Below are positions 5,790-12,680 of a stretch of DNA of 14,992 bases, in pieces. The notes under the pieces were generated by a model. The model was not told where the DNA came from. It searched no databases and saw only the letters and a list, made by a program, of their open reading frames with translations. Both the position numbers and the translations under genes were made by a program. The DNA is from Parcubacteria group bacterium Athens0714_26 (GTDB lineage: Bacteria; Patescibacteriota; Minisyncoccia; UBA6257; 02-FULL-45-10c): positions 1-14,992 of the forward strand of contig VMGU01000002.1 of the NCBI GenBank assembly GCA_007376745.1, given 5' to 3'. Each line of letters opens with the position of its first letter. The stretch's first letter is position 1.

Positions 5790-6039
5790 ATTTGACGTTG
5801 CCGTTGTTGGGGCCGGTCCTGCCGGAATGATGGCGGCTGGCGTAGCGGCAGAATCAGGCGCTAAAGTCATATTAATAGAAAAGAATAAACAGCTTGGCAT
5901 AAAGCTTCTTTTAACCGGCAATGGCAGGTGCAATGTGACTAACGCGGAATTTAATTTAAGAAAATTAGTTGAAAATTATGGTGAGGACGAAATTTCTTTT
6001 TCACGCCTTTTCTGTTTTTGGGCCGAAACAAGTCATTGA
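5773..6039 (+). CDS. BaiN/YhiN-type flavoprotein (HI0933 family), N-terminal fragment before a frameshift
   Basis: Residues 1-75 are a clear FAD-binding N-terminus: FDVAVVGAGPAGMMAAG with the GxGxxG dinucleotide motif (13-18), the acidic strand end ILIEKNKQLG, and the family signature LLLTGNGRCNVTNAEF. After the NYGEDE region the family expects a FLFxAFSVFG segment, which is instead found in the next frame, so this frame runs on to a false stop at 6037-6039. The ATG at 5773 starts 17 bases inside the helicase gene, implying coupled translation. The family contains FAD-dependent oxidoreductases, some acting on steroid-like substrates; the substrate here is unknown. Confidence 0.8.
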   Translation: MVKQDRFDVAVVGAGPAGMMAAGVAAESGAKVILIEKNKQLGIKLLLTGNGRCNVTNAEFNLRKLVENYGEDEISFSRLFCFWAETSH

Positions 6040-7216
6040 TTTTTTTAATGGTCTGGGAGTTAAAACAAAAATAGAAAATAATAATAGGGTTTTCCCGATA
6101 AGCGAAAAGGCAGAGGATGTTTTGAATGCGTTAAAAAAATATTTGTTAAAAAATAAGGTTAATATTTCTCTTGATACCTGTGTTTCAAAGATTATTTTCA
6201 AGGATAATTTTTCTTCGCGTAAAGCTTCGGAAAGGCGAAGAAAAATTGAAAAGTTGATAGTGGGAGACCCTTCAGCGGACTCCCTTCGGCACGGCTCAGG
6301 GCGGGCAGGGCAGGCCAAAGAAATAATTGCTAAAAAATATATTTTTTGCACGGGCGGCAAGTCCTATCCAATAACTGGGTCTACAGGCGACGGGCTTAGA
6401 TGGGCAAGCGATTTGGGGCATAGTATAGGCGAGTTTTCGCCGGCTTTGGTGCCGATAAAGCTAAAAGAAAATTGGATAAAGGATTTACAGGGGTTGGCGC
6501 TTAAAGACGTCAAGATAAGCATTTGCCAAAATTTGACGAAGGAGAATAAAAAACATTTTCAAGAGACAGGAGATATTTTATTTACTCATTTTGGTTTAAG
6601 CGGCCCCGCAATTTTAAATATGAGTAAAAGAATAGGCGAACTATTAAAAAAAGGCCATGCCTATCGGCAGGCAGGCCATGCCTACCGGCAGACAGGCCAT
6701 GCCTACCGGCAGACAGGCCTGCCTGCCGATCAGGCAGGAGAAGTGAAATTATGTTTAGACTTTTTCCCGAATTTAAACATAGAAGATTTAGATAAAAAAA
6801 TTCAAGAGAAAATTAATAAAAATCCTAATAAATCTGTTAAAGGTTTACTTGCGGATTTTATACCGCAAAGACTCATTATTATTTTTATAAAAAATATAGG
6901 AATAGCCTGCCTGCCGGTAGGCATGGAAGCCGATAAGCAAGTTAATAATATTACTAAAATAGAAAGAAGAAATATTGCAAAGATTTTAAAGAATTTTGAA
7001 GTTGTGGCAACCGGATTATTGGGGTTTGACTTGGCAATGACTACAAGCGGCGGAGTTTTGTTGAAAGAAATAGACGATAAGACTATGAAATCAAAAATAA
7101 TTGATAACTTATTTTTTGCGGGAGAGATAATTAATATAGACGGCAGGACAGGGGGATTTAATTTACAAGCCTGTTGGAGCACGGGATATTTGGCGGGGAA
7201 AAGCGTGATAAAGTAA
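5969..7216 (+). CDS. BaiN/YhiN-type flavoprotein (HI0933 family), C-terminal part after the frameshift
   Basis: The reading continues from FLFHAFSVFGPKQVIDFF, through NRVFPISEKAEDVLNAL, ITGSTGDGLRWASDLGH and THFGLSGPAILNMSK. It ends at the family C-terminus with TTSGGVLLKEI and FFAGEIINIDGRTGGFNLQ, an FAD-contacting segment. The first dozen codons (5969-about 5995) overlap the N-terminal fragment, and the join lies there; together the parts make about 480 residues. That is some 70 more than the roughly 400-420 I expect for the family. The surplus matches four translated palindromic elements at 6206-6247, 6262-6316, 6652-6735 and 6905-6926. Core motifs on both sides are intact, so the break is recent or an error. 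The promoter for the following gene lies after its TAA. Confidence 0.85.
   Translation: MKIMVRTKFLFHAFSVFGPKQVIDFFNGLGVKTKIENNNRVFPISEKAEDVLNALKKYLLKNKVNISLDTCVSKIIFKDNFSSRKASERRRKIEKLIVGDPSADSLRHGSGRAGQAKEIIAKKYIFCTGGKSYPITGSTGDGLRWASDLGHSIGEFSPALVPIKLKENWIKDLQGLALKDVKISICQNLTKENKKHFQETGDILFTHFGLSGPAILNMSKRIGELLKKGHAYRQAGHAYRQTGHAYRQTGLPADQAGEVKLCLDFFPNLNIEDLDKKIQEKINKNPNKSVKGLLADFIPQRLIIIFIKNIGIACLPVGMEADKQVNNITKIERRNIAKILKNFEVVATGLLGFDLAMTTSGGVLLKEIDDKTMKSKIIDNLFFAGEIINIDGRTGGFNLQACWSTGYLAGKSVIK
6206..6247. repeat. 13-base inverted repeat inside the flavoprotein frame
   Basis: AATTTTTCTTCGC (6206-6218) and GCGAAGAAAAATT (6235-6247) are perfect reverse complements around 16 bases. It is translated in frame as a charged stretch (NFSSRKASERRRKIEK), out of character with the hydrophobic family sequence around it. 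Confidence 0.7.
6262..6316. repeat. second, GC-rich palindromic element inside the flavoprotein frame
   Basis: It contains GGGAG (6262-6266) against CTCCC (6280-6284) and the imperfect palindrome CCCTTCGGCACGGCTCAGGG (6282-6301), ending in GGCAGG-rich DNA. CCCTTCG...CTCAGGG palindromes are a common dispersed motif in bacterial genomes. It is translated in frame as GDPSADSLRHGSGRAGQA, a polar insert between two strands. Confidence 0.6.
6652..6735 (+). repeat. four tandem 21-base palindromic units inside the flavoprotein frame
   Basis: Units begin at 6652, 6673, 6694 and 6715. The first three read AGGCCATGCCTAYCGGCAGRC, and the fourth is a diverged copy with GCCTGCCGATCAGGC. Each unit is seven codons (GHAYRQA/T), so any copy number keeps the frame. 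The insert separates ELLKKG from VKLCLDFFPN. Confidence 0.85.
6905..6926 (-). repeat. single palindromic unit in reverse orientation inside the flavoprotein frame
   Basis: The reverse complement reads CCATGCCTACCGGCAGGCAG..., the same unit as at 6652-6735 but inverted. It is translated as ACLPVGM within the helix-rich region before the final FAD segment. Confidence 0.7.
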
Positions 7217-7257
7217 AAATAGTAAGCTGGTGGATTAAAGGCGCTTTGTGTTTTTGG

Positions 7258-7286
7258 TTGACAATTATTTTACAATAAAATTTACT
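7258..7286 (+). promoter_or_regulatory. promoter of the pseudouridine synthase gene
   Basis: A consensus TTGACA (7258-7263), a 17-base spacer and TTTACT (7281-7286). The predicted start is about 7293, three bases before the ATG, so the mRNA would be almost leaderless. Confidence 0.5.
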
Positions 7287-7295
7287 TAATAGATT

Positions 7296-8009
7296 ATGAA
7301 AATAATAAAAGATTTACCAATTAGAATAAATAAATATTTGCGGGATATGGGATTGGCTTCGCGTAGAGAGTCGGACAGACTTATTGAGAGCGGTTATGTT
7401 TTGGTAAATGGAAAACGCGCCATGGTGGGAATGGTAGTAAACGCAGGTGACAATGTAGTGGTGAATCAAGGATCTAAAAAGAAAGAACTTATTTATTTGG
7501 CATATTATAAGCCGTGGGGCATAGCCACGCAGGCTTGCCCGCCGAGCAGGCAGGGTCAGGGCCAGCCAAGTGTCATTACAAATTGGCAGTCTAAAGGCAT
7601 TTTTCCTATTGGTAGATTGGATAAGGGGTCCGAGGGGCTTTTGATATTAACTAATGATGGCAGAATAACTTCAAAAATTCTCGGTGAAGCCGAAAGTTTT
7701 GAAAAAGAATATATCGTGAAAGTGAGGGAAAAATTGCGTAGCGGTATTCCGGCAATTTTTCAAAAGGGGATGCTTACGGATATCGGTAAACTGCTTCCGG
7801 CGCGGGCGAAAATTTTAAATGACCATCATTTAAATGTCATTCTTCATGAGGGCAAGAAACACCAAATCCGCGTTATGCTTAGCGAGCTCGGCTATACGGT
7901 CACTTTGTTAAAGCGCGTTCGCATTGGACACATAAAACTTGGCAAGTTAGAACCTGGCCAAACTCGTGAACTTAACGAGAAAGAAGTTGCTTTGTTTTTC
8001 TCAAAATAA
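7296..8009 (+). CDS. RsuA/RluB/RluF-family pseudouridine synthase
   Basis: This 237-residue enzyme isomerises uridine to pseudouridine in ribosomal RNA. An S4 RNA-binding domain (about 10-60: RINKYLRDMGLASRRESDRLI) precedes the catalytic domain. This begins at LIYLAYYKPWGI, contains GRLDKGSEGLLILTNDG with the catalytic Asp109, and ends with EGKKHQIRVML, LKRVRIGHIKLGKLEPGQTREL. The family usually shows R-R-M in the HQIRVM position, so the exact subfamily (RsuA, RluB, RluE or RluF) is not settled. About 12-15 residues after YYKPWGIATQ (CPPSRQGQGQ) come from a translated palindromic element and have no family counterpart; they lie in a loop before the catalytic motif. It converges with obg, with a 61-base gap and no clear terminator. 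Confidence 0.92.
   Translation: MKIIKDLPIRINKYLRDMGLASRRESDRLIESGYVLVNGKRAMVGMVVNAGDNVVVNQGSKKKELIYLAYYKPWGIATQACPPSRQGQGQPSVITNWQSKGIFPIGRLDKGSEGLLILTNDGRITSKILGEAESFEKEYIVKVREKLRSGIPAIFQKGMLTDIGKLLPARAKILNDHHLNVILHEGKKHQIRVMLSELGYTVTLLKRVRIGHIKLGKLEPGQTRELNEKEVALFFSK
7528..7567 (+). repeat. palindromic element inside the pseudouridine synthase frame
   Basis: GCTTGC (7533-7538) pairs with GCAGGC (7546-7551, one G-U), in GC-rich DNA containing GGCAGGG and related to the CCTGCC/GGCAGG family. It is translated as ACPPSRQGQG without breaking the frame. Confidence 0.5.
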
Positions 8010-8070
8010 TTTAATAAAATAAAATTATGAAAATAAATTTAACTAAAAAAACAAACGGGCAAGAAAGAAT

Positions 8071-9051
8071 TTAAGAAAGTTTTTGGCTGTGTTTGGATTT
8101 AATAACTTTATTTAAGATTTTTTTAACTTTTTCAATACTGTTGAAGTCATAGATGGAAATTGGCATAGCTGAAGAATTCAGTTTTTTAAAGGCGGTTAAT
8201 TTCTTTTTTAGTTCGGCGGAGCTGACAGAATCGCTTTTTGAAAGGAAAAGATAAGTTTTTTTCTTCAACAGCGCCGGATTGTAAGTTTTGAGTTCTTTTC
8301 TTAGGGCAGCGTATTCTTTTACCGGTTTTGAGGAATCGGCGGAAATTAAATGAAATAATATTTTAGTTCTTTCAATGTGCCGCAAGAATTTTATTCCCAG
8401 CCCTTTGCCGCCGGACGCGCCTTCTATGAGTCCTGGGATGTCGGCTAAAATTAATTCATAATACGCGCCTAAATTCGGCTCCAGTGTTGTGAATGGGTAG
8501 TTGGCGACTTTGCTGTGAGCATTGGTTAATTCATTGAGCAGGCTGGATTTACCGGCATTAGGAAAGCCCATCAGTCCGATGTCGGCGATTAGTTTAAGTT
8601 CAAGACGTAAAGAGAATTTTTCACCGGGCTTGCCTTCCTGAAACTGTTTGGGGCTGGTATTGCGCGGTGAGCGAAAAAGAAAATTGCCTTTACCGCCTCG
8701 GCCGCCTCTTGCCACAAGAACACGTTCGCCGATAGCGGTGATTTCCTGATTTTTACCTGTTTCAAGATTGTGGATGACCGTGCCTACGGGAACTTTTAAA
8801 ATTAAATTTTCTCTGTCTTTGCCGTCAACAAACTGGCCTCTGCCATTTTCGCCATTCTCGGCTTTGATGTCTTTTCTATAGCGGAACTGTCTTAGCGCGT
8901 CCAAATTAACGACGCCTTCGCAATAAATACTGCCGCCGGTGCCGCCGCTTCCGCCAGCCGGTCCCAGACTCATTAAGTTTTTATTAAAAGCTACCGCGCC
9001 GCGACCGCCATTTCCCGCGGCAACAGTTATAACTACATCGTCAATAAGCAT
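8071..9051 (-). CDS. obg: GTPase Obg/CgtA
   Basis: This 326-residue protein is a large-ribosomal-subunit assembly and stress GTPase of the cytoplasm. The Obg fold (about 1-158) shows its glycine-rich turns (AAGNGGRGAVAF, GPAGGSGGTGG, ARGGRGGKGNF). The G domain (159-326) shows G1 GFPNAGKS (162-169), G2 with TT at 188-189, G3 DIPG (204-207) and a G5-like SIYD near 299. The G4 motif is SKSD (271-274) in place of the usual N/T-KxD, a mild substitution. The variable C-terminal OCT domain of longer Obg proteins is absent, common in compact versions. The start codon follows AT-rich DNA with no Shine-Dalgarno sequence, in an 88-base gap shared with the divergent GH1 gene. Confidence 0.97.
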   Translation of the reverse strand: MLIDDVVITVAAGNGGRGAVAFNKNLMSLGPAGGSGGTGGSIYCEGVVNLDALRQFRYRKDIKAENGENGRGQFVDGKDRENLILKVPVGTVIHNLETGKNQEITAIGERVLVARGGRGGKGNFLFRSPRNTSPKQFQEGKPGEKFSLRLELKLIADIGLMGFPNAGKSSLLNELTNAHSKVANYPFTTLEPNLGAYYELILADIPGLIEGASGGKGLGIKFLRHIERTKILFHLISADSSKPVKEYAALRKELKTYNPALLKKKTYLFLSKSDSVSSAELKKKLTAFKKLNSSAMPISIYDFNSIEKVKKILNKVIKSKHSQKLS

Positions 9052-9099
9052 AATTTATCATAAAAAATTTAAACACCTTGATTTAATCTTACTCTATTT

Positions 9100-9108
9100 T
9101 GATATAGA
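9100..9108 (+). promoter_or_regulatory. extended -10 for the glycosidase pair
   Basis: TGATATAGA matches the extended -10 TGnTATAAT in all but the fifth base of the hexamer. TTGATT at 9078-9083 is a possible -35 with a long 19-base spacer. The predicted leader is about 25 bases before the ATG at 9140. Confidence 0.45.
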
Positions 9109-9139
9109 ATTAAAATATATTTATACAGATTTATTCAAA

Positions 9140-10324
9140 ATGAATAAAGATTTAAAATTTCCTCCAAAATTTTTATGGGGAGCTTCTACGTCCGCTTATC
9201 AGGTTGAGGGCGGCAATAATAATGACTGGTCAAAATGGTTGGATGCCGGCAGGGCCTGCGACCATTACCATCTTTACGAACAGGATTTTGATTTGATTAA
9301 AGAGCTGGGACAGAACGCCCACCGTTTTTCTCTAGAGTGGTCGCGGATTGAGCCGGAGGAAGGCAAATTTAATAAAAAAGAAATTAATCATTATCGCGAT
9401 GTTCTTTTGGCTTTGCGGAAAAGAAATATAAAATCAGTGGTCACCCTTTGGCATTTTACCAATCCTTTGTGGTTTGCCCAAAAAGGCGGCTGGGCCAATA
9501 AAAAAGCGGCGGATTATTTCAAGCGATACGTAAAAATTGTCACAGAAAATTTCGGCGATTTAATTGATTTTTGGGCTACTCTTAACGAGCCCACGGTTTT
9601 TATCGGTATGGGATATTTACGCGGAGTTTGGCCACCGGGGAAGACAAACCCATTTTTGGCTTGGAAGGTTTTAAAAAATTTAATTAAAGCCCATAAAGCC
9701 GCTTATGAAATTATCCATCAATATTATCCTTATGCCCAAGTGACTCTTAATCAGTTAATCGGTTATGTTGAGCCGGCAAGGCGCTGGTGTCCCGTAGAGG
9801 TATTTATCGCGAAAATAATTCATTATTTCAGCAATAGTTTTCTTTTAAATAAAGTTAAAAATTATCTTGATTTTATCGGTTTTGATTATTATTTGCATTA
9901 TCGGATAGTATGGTATCCGCCTTTTGTAAAAGATATAAATAAAAAAAGAAGTGATGTGGGCTGGGAAATTTATCCTAAGGGGATTTATTTTGTCCTTAAA
10001 TATTTGGCCCGGTTTAAAAAACCTATTTATGTATTGGAAAATGGATTGGCGGATGCGGATGACAGCCGCCGCGCCGCATTTATTGTTGACCATCTTAAGT
10101 GGATTCACCGGGCGATAAGCGAGGGGATTGATGTGCGCGGATATTTCCACTGGTCATTAATGGATAACTTTGAGTGGGCTGAGGGATTTGCGCCCCGCTT
10201 TGGGCTGGTGGAGATAAATTACAAGAGTCTCAAAAGAAAGATCAGGCCTAGCGCTTATTTGTACGCCAAAATTTGTAAAGCGAATGCCATCGAAGGCGAC
10301 ATTTTGAATAGTAAAAAACAATGA
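9140..10324 (+). CDS. glycoside hydrolase family 1 beta-glycosidase
   Basis: This 394-residue TIM barrel hydrolyses beta-linked sugars with retention. The N-terminal signature FPPKFLWGASTSAYQVEGG is intact. The acid/base Glu150 lies in TLNEP and the nucleophile Glu300 in VLENG. HFTNPLWF, GFDYYLHY and the sugar-binding HWSLMDNFEWAEGF loop are also present. At under 400 residues it is shorter than the usual 440-480, as expected if loops are trimmed. There is no signal peptide, so it should act in the cytoplasm. The start was set at 9140 where the family begins; the frame is open further upstream only as antisense of obg. Its TGA overlaps the ATG of the next glycosidase (ATGA), so the two form a coupled pair. 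Confidence 0.95.
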   Translation: MNKDLKFPPKFLWGASTSAYQVEGGNNNDWSKWLDAGRACDHYHLYEQDFDLIKELGQNAHRFSLEWSRIEPEEGKFNKKEINHYRDVLLALRKRNIKSVVTLWHFTNPLWFAQKGGWANKKAADYFKRYVKIVTENFGDLIDFWATLNEPTVFIGMGYLRGVWPPGKTNPFLAWKVLKNLIKAHKAAYEIIHQYYPYAQVTLNQLIGYVEPARRWCPVEVFIAKIIHYFSNSFLLNKVKNYLDFIGFDYYLHYRIVWYPPFVKDINKKRSDVGWEIYPKGIYFVLKYLARFKKPIYVLENGLADADDSRRAAFIVDHLKWIHRAISEGIDVRGYFHWSLMDNFEWAEGFAPRFGLVEINYKSLKRKIRPSAYLYAKICKANAIEGDILNSKKQ

Positions 10325-11319
10325 AGCTTTATAAAAAAATATTAATTTATTTAGCTCTGGCCCTGATTTTGATTGTTTTGGGATATTTTTTTGTGGGTAC
10401 GGCAAAACCAGCGGAAAATATTAAATGGGGAGTAGATTTTTCCATAGGACAGGCTGAAGATTTTGGCTTGAATTGGAAAGAAACTTTTCTGGCGATACTT
10501 GATGATTTGCGCGTTAAAAATTTGCGCGTTTCAGCTCACTGGGATTTGATAGAGCCAAAAGAAGGAACTTATGATTTTTCCGATTTGGATTGGATGATTG
10601 GCGAGGCGGAAAAAAGAAACGTAGAAATTATTTTGGCTATGGGTATGAAAACGCCGCGTTGGCCGGAGTGCCACACTCCGCAGTGGGCCGAAGGATTAAA
10701 ACAAAATGAGCAGCAACAAAAGATTCTGTATTTGGAAAAGGAAATTATTTTGAGGTATCAGAAAACGCAAAATATAAAATATTGGCAGGTGGAAAATGAG
10801 CCGTTTTTCCCGTTTGGCAAATGCCTGATGGTGAGTCCCGCTTTTGTGAAAGAAGAGGTGTCTTTGGTAAAATCTTTGGATTTATTTAAGCGTCCTGTGG
10901 TGATTTCGGACAGCGGCGAGGGATCTCTTTGGTTTGCTACTGCCGGTATCGGGGATATCGTGGGCATTACCACCTACAGGAGAATTTGGTTTAAGGAAAT
11001 CGGCATTTATTTTAATTTCCCTCTGCCGCCGATTTTTTACAGCCGCCGGGCGCAGCTAATTGATAAATTATTTAGCAAGAAAGTGATTAACGTTGAGTTG
11101 CAGGCGGAGCCGTGGTGCCAGACGTCGCTTTGGCAGTGTACTTCCGAAGAACAAAATAAAACCATGAATCTGGAGCAATTTAAGAAAAATATTGAATTTG
11201 CGCGGCAAACCGGAATAGATGAATTTTATTTCTGGGGGGTTGAATGGTGGTACTGGCTAAAAACAGTTAAACAAGATGATGCTATCTGGCAGGAAGCGTC
11301 AAAAATAATTAAAGGTTAA
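10321..11319 (+). CDS. membrane-anchored clan-A (GH5/GH39/GH42-like) glycoside hydrolase
   Basis: It encodes 332 residues. A signal anchor at about 6-26 (ILIYLALALILIVLGYFFVG) without an obvious cleavage site places the catalytic domain outside. The barrel shows KNLRVSAHWDLIEPKEGTYDFSDLDW on strand 2, a pattern typical of cellulase-like barrels. VENEP has the likely acid/base Glu160, and VELQAEPW has candidate nucleophiles Glu259 or Glu263. The exact GH family cannot be set by eye. Coupled to the cytoplasmic GH1, it could cut an oligosaccharide or surface glycan outside, with the GH1 finishing products inside. It ends five bases from the convergent queH stop with no visible terminator. Confidence 0.85.
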   Translation: MKLYKKILIYLALALILIVLGYFFVGTAKPAENIKWGVDFSIGQAEDFGLNWKETFLAILDDLRVKNLRVSAHWDLIEPKEGTYDFSDLDWMIGEAEKRNVEIILAMGMKTPRWPECHTPQWAEGLKQNEQQQKILYLEKEIILRYQKTQNIKYWQVENEPFFPFGKCLMVSPAFVKEEVSLVKSLDLFKRPVVISDSGEGSLWFATAGIGDIVGITTYRRIWFKEIGIYFNFPLPPIFYSRRAQLIDKLFSKKVINVELQAEPWCQTSLWQCTSEEQNKTMNLEQFKKNIEFARQTGIDEFYFWGVEWWYWLKTVKQDDAIWQEASKIIKG

Positions 11320-11324
11320 CTAAT

Positions 11325-11879
11325 TTATTTTTGAGAGAATACGCATCCGCAGTATTTTTGATGATAGAAATTATATTTTTTCGCCAATTCCCGGGTTTTT
11401 TTCCAGATGTTTTGTTTGTTTTCCAGATTGTTTAATTTTATAAAGTTTAAATTTAATTCTTTCGCTATTTCATCGCCGATGGAGTTAATAAGATTTTCGT
11501 CTTTATAAGGGCTGGCGGCCAGGGTGGCGGTAAAATAAGAGGCATTTTTATTTTTAGCGAGCATTGCCGTTTCGTAGAGCCGGACTTTAAAGCATACAGG
11601 GCATCTTTTGCCGCCCTCGGGTTCGTTTTCAAAACTTTTAATTTTCTCAAACCAGTTTTGGTCGTCATAATTCCCTTCAATAAATTCAGCATCATATATC
11701 CCGGCTAATTTACGGGCGGAGTTTTTTCTTTTTTCGTATTCTTCACGCGGATGGACATTGGGATTATAAAAGAAAATAATCGGCGTATAATCTTTTTTAA
11801 GCAATTCTATAAGATATGCTCCGCATACGGCACAGCAGACGTGAATGACAATTTTAGGCTTGGCTTTTGAATCAGGCAT
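11325..11879 (-). CDS. queH: epoxyqueuosine reductase QueH
   Basis: This 184-residue protein reduces epoxyqueuosine to queuosine in tRNA wobble position 34, the last step of queuosine synthesis. It is the iron-sulphur enzyme (formerly DUF208) that replaces the unrelated cobalamin-dependent QueG. All signatures are present: HVCCAVC (Cys15, 16, 19), FFYNPNVHPREEYEKR, RCPVCFKVRLYETA (Cys93, 96), FTATLAASPYK, and the C-terminal YCGCVFS (Cys177, 179). The length is normal. No other queuosine gene lies in the window, so the precursor may be salvaged or made elsewhere. It is divergent from the HAD gene; a TATACT at 11892-11897 (minus strand) may be its -10, again very close to the start. Confidence 0.94.
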   Translation of the reverse strand: MPDSKAKPKIVIHVCCAVCGAYLIELLKKDYTPIIFFYNPNVHPREEYEKRKNSARKLAGIYDAEFIEGNYDDQNWFEKIKSFENEPEGGKRCPVCFKVRLYETAMLAKNKNASYFTATLAASPYKDENLINSIGDEIAKELNLNFIKLNNLENKQNIWKKTRELAKKYNFYHQKYCGCVFSQK

Positions 11880-11915
11880 ATTTTTATATATAGTATAGCG
11901 ATAAGGAAATAGAAT

Positions 11916-11943
11916 TTGTAGTTGTAGGAATACGGAGTAAAAT
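11916..11943 (+). promoter_or_regulatory. possible promoter of the HAD gene
   Basis: TTGTAG (11916-11921), 16 bases, TAAAAT (11938-11943). The predicted start falls on or beside the ATG at 11951, another potentially leaderless mRNA. A GGAG at 11934-11937 is too far (13 bases) to be a good ribosome-binding site. Confidence 0.4.
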
Positions 11944-11950
11944 ATTAAAT

Positions 11951-12661
11951 ATGGCGAAGCATAAGAAAAAGGTGGCGATTTTTGACGTGGATGGCACTAT
12001 TTTTAGGTCTAGTCTGCTTATTGAATTTGTTGAAACTCTGATTCAGGAAGGTATTTTTAAAGCCGGGACGGAAAAGATTTACGATAAATATTACAGGAAT
12101 TGGCTAGACCGCAAGGATTCTTATGAAAAATACATTAATAAAGTGGTTGAGGCTTTTGATAAGAATTTAAAAGGGGTTAAATATGATGATTTTGTTAAAA
12201 TAGCGCGGGAGGTCGCCAATTTCCATAAAGACAGAGTTTATCGTTATACGAGGAATCTTGTGGACGAATTAAAAAAGAAAAATTATTTTCTTCTGGCGAT
12301 ATCCAATTCTCCAAAGATAATTTTGGACGAATTTTGTAAAAAACTGGGATTTGATAAAGTTTACGGCCGCATATACGAAATTGATAAAAAAGAAAAGTTT
12401 ACCGGTAAAACTTTGTATACTGATGTTATTTCCGATAAGGCCAAGATTTTGCAGCGCGCCATAGCCAAAGAAAATTTAATTATCAGGGGTTCTATCGGTG
12501 TCGGTGATACAGAGAGCGATGTTGCTTTTTTGAATATGGTGGACAGGCCGATTTGTTTTAATCCCAACAAGAAGCTTTGGGACTTTGCCAGAAAATCCGG
12601 CTGGGAAATAGTTGTGGAGCGCAAAGATGTGATTTATAATTTTGGAACGGCAAAACATTAA
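11951..12661 (+). CDS. HAD-superfamily hydrolase, subfamily IB (SerB-like phosphatase)
   Basis: This 236-residue cytoplasmic phosphomonoesterase-type protein has motif I DVDGT (nucleophile Asp12, acid/base Asp14), motif II in LLAISNSP, a conserved Lys in DKAKIL and motif IV GVGDTESDVAFL. A helical C1 cap of about 60 residues (30-95) lies between motif I and II, as in phosphoserine phosphatase and related IB enzymes. The substrate cannot be read from the sequence; similar stand-alone IB proteins include SerB-like and lipid phosphate phosphatases. The next gene follows after 19 bases, so a shared transcript with the PsbP-like and cyclophilin genes is likely. Confidence 0.92.
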   Translation: MAKHKKKVAIFDVDGTIFRSSLLIEFVETLIQEGIFKAGTEKIYDKYYRNWLDRKDSYEKYINKVVEAFDKNLKGVKYDDFVKIAREVANFHKDRVYRYTRNLVDELKKKNYFLLAISNSPKIILDEFCKKLGFDKVYGRIYEIDKKEKFTGKTLYTDVISDKAKILQRAIAKENLIIRGSIGVGDTESDVAFLNMVDRPICFNPNKKLWDFARKSGWEIVVERKDVIYNFGTAKH

Positions 12662-12680
12662 TATAAATAATTAAAATAAG

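Noticed and set aside
6652..6735. CRISPR array
   Set aside because: The 21-base units are directly tandem with no unique spacers, lie inside a reading frame and no cas genes are present.
7225..7260. Terminator after the flavoprotein gene (AAAGGCGCTTT followed by T-rich DNA)
   Set aside because: The stem is only four base pairs with a three-base loop; not convincing.
8027..8074. 15-codon ORF (MKINLTKKTNGQERI) between the pseudouridine synthase and obg
   Set aside because: Too short and in AT-rich convergent intergenic DNA with no promoter or ribosome-binding site of note.
8939..9139. Upstream extension of the GH1 reading frame
   Set aside because: It is antisense to the start of obg; the GH1 family N-terminus (FPPKFLWG) begins right after the ATG at 9140.
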